Assembly (NCBI RefSeq): GCF_000242875.2
Contig: NZ_AEXL02000161.1
Coordinates: 1 to 47,053 of the forward strand
Length of the DNA: 47,053 nucleotides
Direction: 5' to 3'
Origin: Candidatus Nitrosopumilus salarius BD31
GTDB lineage: Archaea > Thermoproteota > Nitrososphaeria > Nitrososphaerales > Nitrosopumilaceae
Shown here: in pieces, positions 32,761 through 40,733 of the stretch
Layout: each line of letters begins with the position of its first letter
Position numbering within the stretch: position 1 is the first letter of the stretch
The notes under the pieces: model-generated
Seen by the model: the letters and a program-made list of their open reading frames with translations, nothing else
The model's database searches: none
Told to the model about the DNA's origin: nothing
Position numbers and translations under genes: made by a program

Positions 32761-34947
32761 ATGGAAAGATTTGAGCCTAAATTAAGCTGGAGTTCATTAA
32801 AAGACAATCTGATTCAAGAATTTTATCGTCCTGCATTAAAAAATGCCAAATTATATCAAAGAAAAGCAGGATTTTTTTCATCAACGTCGTTTATGGATAT
32901 TACAAATGAGGTAATTTCAATTATAGAAAAAAAAGGCAGAATACAATTAATCACTAGCCCAAAACTATCATCAACTGATATCGAAATTTTTCAAAAAAGT
33001 GTTGAAGATAAAGACACAATGATTTCAGAATTGTGCCTTAAGGGGTTATTTGATGATCAAGATCAAACTAAGAATGATTTTAGAAAATTAATGGCATACA
33101 TGCTTGTAAATGAAATAGAAGGGCATCCACAACTTGAAATAAAAATTGCACTTACTGAAGATGGACAAGGAATATTTCATGAGAAATTAGGAATCATATA
33201 TTATACAAATAATGACATCATCACATTTTCAGGTTCAGTGAATGAAACAAATTATGCATGGAATAGAAACATTGAGAATTTTAAAGTATTTTGTAATTGG
33301 AGAGGAGACACAGATAAACAAGCAGTTGACGATGACATATCTTCATTTAATGATTTATGGGAAGGTAATGAAACTAAAGTTAGAATATATGATTTACCTC
33401 AAGCTGTAAAAGAGAAATTATTAGAAACTAGACCAAAATCAGATGAAGAATTCAAAGAGATTTTTGATAGAGTTTGTAAAGCATTATCAATTGAGCCCGA
33501 AGAATTGGAAAAAGAAAAAGAAGGATTAAGAGGATATCAAAAAGAAGCTAGAGAAAAATGGCTAGACAATAATTTCAGAGGAATTTTTTCTATGGCTACA
33601 GGGACTGGAAAAACATTTACAGCGTTTGGATGTATGAGCAAATTTCAACAATCAGAAGGACAAACTGTAACTGTCATTGCATGCCCGCAGACACATTTGG
33701 TAGATCAATGGAGGAGAGAAAGCAGGACATACAACTCATCAGTACCTCCCGATGATCAAATATCATTAGAAAGAGAAGTAACATGTTATAGTGATAACCC
33801 ACGTTGGCAAACAGAACTAGAATCAATTTTGCTAGATTTTAATGAAAAACTGTTTAGTGGTGAGGCATTAATTCAAAATTTTGTGATTTATGTTACACAT
33901 AAAACATTGAATTCAAAGAAATTCAAAGATTACATATTATCCATAAGAAATGGTAAAAAATTACTAATTGTAGATGAAGTTCACAATATTGGCTCTGAAT
34001 TATCACAACCAGCATTACTTGAAGAATATGAATGCAGATTAGGCCTAAGCGCAACCCCCATTAGACATTATGATCCCGAAGGAACATCTGCACTAATGCA
34101 GTTTTTCAACAACATTGTATTTGACTTATCATTAAAACAAGCAATAGATGAAGGGTATCTTTGCAGTTATGACTATTTTCCATATTATGCAGAGCTTAAT
34201 CATGATGAGATGGATGTCTATGATGCACTTACAATAAAAATTGCGGAAAAATATTCCAGAAAGTCAAAACATCCAACAGATGAGGATGATCAAAATGATC
34301 CAGAAATCAAACGTGCAAATTTAATTGCAAATGCAGAGAACAAACTAGGAATCCTTGAAGAAATTTTAAATTCAATTCATAATATTAAACAGACTTTAAT
34401 TTATTGTACATCTAACCCTTCACCCGCAGTTCCATTTGGAACTCCAACACAATTAGATAAAGTAGAAAAAATTTTAGTAGAAAAAAATATTGTTAGCACA
34501 TCAGTTACATTTAGAAATCCTACCAAAGATAGAAGCTTGATTCTACAAAAATTAGCTGTTGGGCATTATGATTGCATTACTGCAGTGAGATGTCTTGACG
34601 AAGGGGTGGATATCCCATCAGTTGAAACCGCAATAATCATGGCAAGTTCAGGAAACCCTAAACAATACATCCAAAGAAGGGGAAGAGTTCTGCGTCAAAG
34701 TAAAAAAACAGGTAAAACCAAAGCTGTAATTTATGATATTTTAGTAAAACCACCATTGCCAGATGAAGGATTAGATATTAGTAAAAGAGAACGAAAGTTG
34801 GTTGCAAAAGAATTACTGAGGCATAAAGAATTTGCATCAATTGCATTAAATCATAACGAAGCAATTGAAACAATAAGAAAAGTGGCTACAAAATACAAAA
34901 TAGATTTTGAATCCCTAGATGAAGAATACATTCAAGATTTCAACTAA
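32761..34947 (+). CDS. PLD-like nuclease plus DEAD/DEAH SF2 helicase
   Basis: The product is 728 aa. The N-terminal domain (about 1-210) is phospholipase D-like: IFHEKLGIIYYTNND has an HxK motif followed by FSGSVNETNYA. The helicase follows: Walker A FSMATGTGKTFTAFG near residue 278, DEVH in LLIVDEVHNIGS, GLSATPIRHYD and the C-terminal motif QYIQRRGRVLRQSK. Helicases of this SSL2-type build-up are common in defence systems, where PLD domains act as nucleases. The gene lies 18 bases after the Hint/OB gene and its stop overlaps the convergent 141-aa gene by four bases. Confidence 0.85.
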   Translation: MERFEPKLSWSSLKDNLIQEFYRPALKNAKLYQRKAGFFSSTSFMDITNEVISIIEKKGRIQLITSPKLSSTDIEIFQKSVEDKDTMISELCLKGLFDDQDQTKNDFRKLMAYMLVNEIEGHPQLEIKIALTEDGQGIFHEKLGIIYYTNNDIITFSGSVNETNYAWNRNIENFKVFCNWRGDTDKQAVDDDISSFNDLWEGNETKVRIYDLPQAVKEKLLETRPKSDEEFKEIFDRVCKALSIEPEELEKEKEGLRGYQKEAREKWLDNNFRGIFSMATGTGKTFTAFGCMSKFQQSEGQTVTVIACPQTHLVDQWRRESRTYNSSVPPDDQISLEREVTCYSDNPRWQTELESILLDFNEKLFSGEALIQNFVIYVTHKTLNSKKFKDYILSIRNGKKLLIVDEVHNIGSELSQPALLEEYECRLGLSATPIRHYDPEGTSALMQFFNNIVFDLSLKQAIDEGYLCSYDYFPYYAELNHDEMDVYDALTIKIAEKYSRKSKHPTDEDDQNDPEIKRANLIANAENKLGILEEILNSIHNIKQTLIYCTSNPSPAVPFGTPTQLDKVEKILVEKNIVSTSVTFRNPTKDRSLILQKLAVGHYDCITAVRCLDEGVDIPSVETAIIMASSGNPKQYIQRRGRVLRQSKKTGKTKAVIYDILVKPPLPDEGLDISKRERKLVAKELLRHKEFASIALNHNEAIETIRKVATKYKIDFESLDEEYIQDFN

Positions 34948-35369
34948 TTTGAATTACGAACTACCTCATTAATCATATCTGTGAAAATACCTTCCAATGG
35001 TTTCTCTGAGGGTCTGTTTTTTATTTTAGCATAAACTTCTTGAAAACCTGCATTTGCATATTTTTCACAAATTTTTACAACTTTGTTGGAATCTTTGATC
35101 ACATTAATATCCCCAAAATGTTTGATTGCCAATGCTCTCATCAAATGTCTTACAGGAGGAGAGAACATTTTTGCATTAAGAGTCCCCTTTCCTGTAGGTT
35201 CTGAAGGTTCAAGATTTTTTGTAAATCCATATGCCATAGAAAAGATGAAAATTTCCCAAAAATTATGTCCAAAAAATGGAGACCATTCAGAAATCGTTAA
35301 TTCATTATATTGTTCTTTATTATTTTCACCATAATTTACATCAGGGAATTTAATGTCTTCTTCACTCAT
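34944..35369 (-). CDS. small protein of a phosphorothioation-associated type
   Basis: The product is 141 aa and all-helical by appearance. Landmarks are FFGHNFWEIFIFSMAYGFTK, then ALAIKHFGDINVIKD and KICEKYANAGFQEVYAK. The pattern (hydrophobic FxxxAxxxGF... eYANxGf) recalls the small DNA phosphorothioation-associated protein 4 family, which accompanies Dnd systems; this is an impression, not a search result. The ATGA overlap with the SMC-like gene on the same strand shows they are one unit. Its end overlaps the helicase stop convergent by four bases. Confidence 0.6.
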   Translation of the reverse strand: MSEEDIKFPDVNYGENNKEQYNELTISEWSPFFGHNFWEIFIFSMAYGFTKNLEPSEPTGKGTLNAKMFSPPVRHLMRALAIKHFGDINVIKDSNKVVKICEKYANAGFQEVYAKIKNRPSEKPLEGIFTDMINEVVRNSN

Positions 35370-37584
35370 TTATCTTTCCTCCATTTTGGAACGTAATCCA
35401 CAATTATTGCCACATCCTTTTCCATTCCTGTAATCAGAGAGTATTTTACATTGATTTGTTCCTCTAACAATTCACCAAAGGGAGATTCTGGCCTTCCTTC
35501 TGCTTGATGAACATTTGTGTCAGGATTTAAAAATTCAGTATCAGTAGCTAGAAAAATTATTTGTTCATCAGGAAGATATTTTGGAAGAGCTTGACTGAGC
35601 AGATATCTAGGAGTGCCAGAAACTCTACCCAAAGGAGTATCAATTATTAGCGGAAATTTGTATCCAGTAACATCTCTGATTGCACTAATAAAAGAAAGTG
35701 CCAAAAACAGGCTTTCCCCAGCAGACAAAGAGCCTAGCATAGAGACATCTTTTTGATCAATTAGTTCTACAGAGTAATCAGATTTTATAATAAAACTTTT
35801 GAATTTATTTTGTTTATACATTGTTTGTAGAAAAATTTCCATGGTTTTTGATTGTACTTGTTCACGAATTTCATGTTTTAATTCAGAATAAGTTTTTTCA
35901 AAAATTTCAGTGATTGATTCCCAAATTGCTTGTTCATGATATATTTTTTTAGCTTTATTATCCCTACTCATCAGTTTTTTACGGTCTAATCGATATTCTT
36001 TATTTTGTAATTCATTTTGTTTTAGTTTGAATTCAATATCTTTTATTTCAGATGTGGTTTCTTTAATTTTATTTAACAAATGATCATGATCTTTTACTAG
36101 TTGATCAATATCAACTTGGCCCAAATTTTGTAAATCAATTTTAATTTGTTTTATTTTGTTATTGTATTTCAGAGACTCTGTCTTGGCTTTAGATAAATTT
36201 ATTCTAGGTTTGTCAAATGATTCTAAAGTAAATTTGTTGAAATCACCTAGTAATTTCTCTTCAAAATAAAATTTCATGTTCACACTTCCATCTAATCCTT
36301 GATCTTCTGCCATACTATCACGAACATTCATTACATTTAGACGAGCTTCGTTTGTTTCCTTGCCATCTTTAATATGAGATTGAAGATTTGTGTGACATAT
36401 GCATTTTCCAAGTTCTAACAAATCATTTGTAAAGATTTTTTTTGCTTCATATGGCAAATCTCCTTTTTTGCGTAATTCATCTACAATATTTACAGAATAC
36501 TCTATAGCTGGTTTTAAAAAGAATGTGGGTAAATTCTCTATAAAACTTGAAAAATATTCTTTTTCAGCTTGCTGTTCCGCCTGAAAAGAAGTGTTGTAGG
36601 CGTGTTGTACCTCTTCAAACTGTTTATTTAGATTTTTTACAGCCTCAACACTTGACGCACCAAATTGTTCAGCAATATCTAATAATCCGTGATTCATTTT
36701 TTCAATATCTTGATTTAATTCGGCAATTCTAGGCTTTCCAGTTGCATGATAGTACTCATTATCATCTGTTTCAGGATCATAGGCAAATCTTAGTTCACTG
36801 CTAAAGTATTCATTACCTTGAGAATCTTTGGATAATTCATAAAAATCATTTACCTTAATTTTTAATGTGAGATTGTCTATGTCTTTTTTTCCTATTTGAG
36901 GAACTGATTTTTTTAATAAATCCAAGTGATCTAAAGTGGTTTTTAATAAATGCAGTTGAGATATTCTTTCAATTCCTATCTGTACTTTTTTAATTCCTGT
37001 CCAGAACTTTTCAAGAAATTCCCCATCAAGAATAAAATATGAAGATAAACTTTCAGGGAGTATCTCATTCATGATACTTTCGGGAGATGTTTTTTTATCA
37101 GCATGAAAACTTTGTTCATGTTTTAGTCTTTTTAAAATTTCAAATGTAGATTGACTTTCTATTACTTCACAACCCCATGGCAAAACATAACCTTGTGCAT
37201 CAGTCATTCTCAGTATTTTTGTACTTGAATCAATTAGATCATAATGATACTCATTTTTTATTACTTTGAGAACTCTGGATATTCTATACGCTGTTTCACC
37301 TTTTTGAAGATCTATTTGAACCGACATGCTTGCAATAGATTCAGGATCTAATGAATCTAGATATTTTTGATTAATTATACTATATCCTTCATTTTTTTTG
37401 TATGGGGCTCTTTTTTGTAAAAACACCAATTAATCGAATTAAGCAAGTTTGATTTTCCAGCTCCGTTTTCTCCGATAATTGCTGCAAATCCATCATCTCT
37501 ACTTGGAAAATCAACAGTTTGTACTCCCATATACTGTCTATAATTTTCAAGTTTTATTGAAATAATTTTTATTTTTTCTGACAA
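35366..37584 (-). pseudogene. SMC/Rad50-like ATPase, frameshifted (defence type)
   Basis: The gene is split in two frames. The 5' part, from TTG 37584, encodes KIISIKLENYRQYMGVQTVD and the Walker A GENGAGKSNLLNSINW, ending at 37375. The rest continues as NEGYSIINQKYLDSLDPESI. One extra A in the eight-A run near 37392-37399 joins them into 739 aa. The middle is coiled coil with a hook-like CICH. The C-terminus has the signature LSAGESLFLALSF and Walker B PLIIDTPLGR, then LATDTEFL. It resembles DndD/RecF-type ATPases. It is distinct from the true dndD, so the island has two. It forms a unit with the 141-aa and 67-aa genes. Confidence 0.82.
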
Positions 37585-37586
37585 TT

Positions 37587-37790
37587 TTAAGACTCCTCAT
37601 CAAAAGGGAAAAATCGATTCAGAGATAATGGAAATTCACGCTTGAAAGGAGGATCTTCAATATCATTCCATAGTAGTTCCTTTAAAAGTAAAGATTCACA
37701 GAATTTGTATTCAGTTTTATCTTTCGAGAATTTTTCAAGTTTTTCGAGGATTTTAGAATTTATTTGAGAATTATCTTCCACAGGAGACAA
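37587..37790 (-). CDS. small helical protein, 67 aa, possibly with non-canonical start
   Basis: From TTG 37790 the frame gives MSPVEDNSQINSKILEKLEK and then a helical part KFCESLLLKELLWNDIEDP. The same frame stays open upstream to about 37852, and its upstream part DLLYYENHPKSFLLDNLL looks protein-like, but no canonical start codon is in it. The listed start is therefore uncertain. It ends two bases before the SMC gene start, so it leads the minus-strand unit. No function is recognised. Confidence 0.55.
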   Translation of the reverse strand: MSPVEDNSQINSKILEKLEKFSKDKTEYKFCESLLLKELLWNDIEDPPFKREFPLSLNRFFPFDEES

Positions 37791-37876
37791 CAGATTATCT
37801 AATAAAAAAGACTTAGGGTGATTTTCATAATATAAGAGATCTGAAAATCTTTAATATTTAGACTAGAAAAAAAATT

Positions 37877-38887
37877 GTGGATTTTCCAGAAATACAAGAT
37901 AATGAATTCCAAAGAACACTTATGAATATTTTAGATCTTTCTAGCAAAGATAATACATACAAATTCGCATTTATGCGATTTTTGCTTGATTATTGTAATG
38001 AACACGCAAAAACCCATGTGGAGTTTTCAACCGTTGCAGAATATTTTTTTAAATATTATTGACTACAAGAATGTAAATCAAAACTAAAACAAGCACCACA
38101 AGTTGAAAAAAAACCTGAAATTATTAAGATAATTCAAAAAGAGTTTGACAAACCATATTATCCTCAAACATTTGACAAAATATGCAAAGAAGAATCTAAA
38201 AAAGTTCAACAATGTATTGAAAAAATAGTCAAATTTGGGTTTCATAATGTAACATGGAGATTTCAAAGACTCAAAACAGGAATGGGTGTGAAAGAAAAGA
38301 AAATTTTCTTTGATTATAAAATAACAAGAGAAAAGCATAGCAATAAAAAATACATAGATTTGAATGCAGGGATCGATATCAATCCAAAAGCAATGCAGTT
38401 TTTTAAAAAATATAATATCGTATTGAAAAAAGCTGTTAATTTAGAATGGGCAAAATTTCTTGAAAAACTAAATCTTGGAGTTCCAAGACTAATTCAAAAA
38501 ACAGAGGGCGAGTTAATTCCTAGAACTGCATTGGGGAAATACAGAAAAGCATTAGAACCATATTTTAAAAACTGCTTTTACTGTGAAAAACATTTACTCC
38601 AAAAAGAAATTCACGTAGATCATGTTATTCCATTTGATTACATTGCTGAAGATAGCATTTGGAATTTTACACTGGCATGTCAGAAATGCAATTGTGTAAA
38701 GTCTGGCTCATTACCACCTGAAAAATATATTGTTAAATTAATTGAGAGAAACAAAAACTATCGTGATAAAATCTCAATGTTGGAAAAGTCATTAACATTA
38801 CTAGGTATGAATTTTGAAAAAGTCATTCATGATCATTTTGAGAATGCAATGATGCAGGGATATGTTGTTTTAAAAAAAATCCTTTAA
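37877..38887 (+). pseudogene. HNH endonuclease interrupted by an in-frame TGA
   Basis: From GTG 37877 the frame gives 61 codons ending EYFFKYY, then TGA (38060-38062), then continues in the same frame without any shift for 275 more codons to TAA 38887. In the second part an HNH site is clear: CFYCEKHLLQ, HVDHVIPFDYIAED (H and D) and LACQKCNCVKSG (with N). The expected codon at the stop is Trp, as in KYYW-type sequences of related HNH proteins; a single G-to-A change explains it. It lies beside the dnd cluster and would be its nuclease partner by position. An ATG at 38282 could give a 201-aa product containing the HNH domain. Confidence 0.82.
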
Positions 38888-38918
38888 TCGGAACATTGTT
38901 AAAAAATCTACAAAAAAT

Positions 38919-39169
38919 TTAGATATCAGGATTGGTAGAAATAGAGAGCGAAACTTTTTTTACAGGATCTGTGTTCCCTTGATTCAATAATCCCATTCGT
39001 GTATTCATCATGATATTTCTAATTATAGGATCTCGTAATTTCAAAATTCTCATCACATCAAATACAATAGGTCGATCAAATGGATTTGGAATATAACCTG
39101 GAGTAGAGATTTTGGTGTTTAATTCTTCAGGTCAAGTAATTCAGTTTTTGTGCTTTCTCGAACAGACAT
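38919..39169 (-). pseudogene. small gene broken by a one-base shift, about 83 aa
   Basis: ATG 39169 starts MSVRESTKTELLDLKN and stops at 39119. A frame lagging by one base then reads EELNTKISTPGYIPNPFDRP, VFDVMRILKLRDPIIRN and ends in SLSISTNPDI at 38919. Inserting one base near 39126-39133 fuses them into an 83-aa protein. The compositional break is sharp and both halves look like protein. It lies between the HNH gene and the cysteine desulfurase on the same strand as the dnd genes. No family was recognised. Confidence 0.5.
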
Positions 39170-39205
39170 CTATTAGCATAAATTATGAAGATCATTTAAC
39201 TTTTA

Positions 39206-40369
39206 TCAAATTCTAATCTTTGCCAATGATTTTAGAGCATTTAAAATCTCATCAGTTGCAATCTGAATCTCTTCATCAGTGTTGAACCTGCCACATCCAA
39301 TTCTAATAGCATTATGAGCCTGATCTTCAGTCAATCCCAAGGCTAAAAGAACATGAGATGGTTCTACCATTTGAGTAGTACATGCAGAACCTGCAGAGAT
39401 TGCCAATTTTTTAGATACTGTGTTAATTATGGATTTGCTTTGAACCCCATCAAATCGAATATTCAAATTATGAGCCAACTTGTTTATTGGATGACCATTT
39501 AATTTTGCACCTACAGCAGATAATTTTTCAAACATCATATCAGTCCATTTTTTAAATTTGATATTCTCTGAATCCATTTCTTTGTATGCAATTTCAACTG
39601 CCTTTGCGAATCCTACAATTCCTGGAACATTCAAAGTTCCTGAACGAATGTTTCTTTCTTGTCCGCCACCATAAACAATTGAATTAATTTTTACACGTGG
39701 TAAGATACTGCGAATATACAGTGCGCCTATTCCTTTAGGCCCATAGATTTTATGAGAAGATATAGACATCAAATCAATATTCAATTTTTTAACATCAATT
39801 GGAATGTGTCCCAGAGCTTGTGCAGCATCTGTGTGAAACAACACATCATTCTCATGTGCAATTCGCCCTATTTCTGATATATTTGCAATAGTTCCAATCT
39901 CATTGTTTGCAAACATTATTGAAATCAAAACCGTATCATTAGTAATTACAGATTTTAATTCCTCAGGATTAACCTGACCAAATTCATCTACAGGTAGATA
40001 AGTTACGTTGTAACCGATACTTTCAAGATGTCGAGCAGTATCTAAAATTGCTTTGTGTTCTGTTACACACGTAATCAAATGATTTCCCTTGTTTTTGTTT
40101 CTCTCCATTACGCCAACCAACGCAAGATTATCCGACTCTGTAGCACCTGAAGTAAAAATAATCTCATCCATATTTGCGCCAATGGCTTTTGCAATTGTTT
40201 CACGAGATTGTTGAACTGCAATTGATGCATCATACCCATAGGAGTGATCAAGACTGGATGCATTTCCAAATTTTTCTGTGAAATATGGCTTCATTTCATC
40301 AAATACACGTGGGTCTACAGGCGTGGTAGCATGCGAATCGAGATAAATTGGAAATTTCATCTCAGACAT
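39206..40369 (-). CDS. dndA: cysteine desulfurase (DndA/IscS)
   Basis: The product is 387 aa and a clear class V aminotransferase-fold cysteine desulfurase: N-terminal YLDSHATTPVDPRV, the PLP lysine in SISSHKIYGPKG, and the active-site cysteine loop SAGSACTTQMVEPSHVL. It would take sulfur from cysteine and hand it to DndC or to Fe-S assembly. The start overlaps the dndE stop by eight bases, so it is expressed as part of the dnd operon. It could equally act as the housekeeping IscS, but its context supports DndA. Confidence 0.9.
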   Translation of the reverse strand: MSEMKFPIYLDSHATTPVDPRVFDEMKPYFTEKFGNASSLDHSYGYDASIAVQQSRETIAKAIGANMDEIIFTSGATESDNLALVGVMERNKNKGNHLITCVTEHKAILDTARHLESIGYNVTYLPVDEFGQVNPEELKSVITNDTVLISIMFANNEIGTIANISEIGRIAHENDVLFHTDAAQALGHIPIDVKKLNIDLMSISSHKIYGPKGIGALYIRSILPRVKINSIVYGGGQERNIRSGTLNVPGIVGFAKAVEIAYKEMDSENIKFKKWTDMMFEKLSAVGAKLNGHPINKLAHNLNIRFDGVQSKSIINTVSKKLAISAGSACTTQMVEPSHVLLALGLTEDQAHNAIRIGCGRFNTDEEIQIATDEILNALKSLAKIRI

Positions 40370-40733
40370 TTCGCTCCTCTACAACTAAATCATAAAAATC
40401 CCCTAAATCATCTATTCTTGCTGAAAGCGCAATCACTCCACGATTCAAATGACAACGAGTCATCTCATTTAATTCCGTTTCTGCAAGTCCATCATGTTTT
40501 AGTCTATTTCTCATCAACCCCAAATAGAGTTGTTCATATTCACCAAACAAAATAGCCGGCTCTAGTACAGAACCATCTTTATCATATTCTTCAGAATGCG
40601 GAATGGATTTTTCTTTAATAGATAGACAAATAGCAAATCTTGCCATTAGATTGGGAGTCAATCCAGTTTTAGCTTTTAATCGACCTAAAAGATTTTGACT
40701 CTTTGCACTGGTCTTTACACTAGAGAACTTCAA
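40362..40733 (-). CDS. dndE: DndE, DNA phosphorothioation protein
   Basis: The product is 123 aa from TTG 40733 (KFSSVKTSAKSQNLLGRL); an ATG at 40751 is an alternative start and both overlap the end of dndD. The opening pattern, KxSxxxK..L..LKxKTGLxPNxxxRxA, is the DndE signature: RLKAKTGLTPNLMARFAICL. DndE is a small protein that binds nicked DNA in the phosphorothioation complex. It ends within the dndA start, so the gene order is dndD-dndE-dndA. Confidence 0.87.
   Translation of the reverse strand: MKFSSVKTSAKSQNLLGRLKAKTGLTPNLMARFAICLSIKEKSIPHSEEYDKDGSVLEPAILFGEYEQLYLGLMRNRLKHDGLAETELNEMTRCHLNRGVIALSARIDDLGDFYDLVVEERNV

Noticed and set aside
38060-38062. TGA as a selenocysteine or pyrrolysine-like codon
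   Set aside because: Selenocysteine would not replace an aromatic Trp, no SECIS-like hairpin was seen, and thaumarchaea are not known to use it; pyrrolysine uses TAG.
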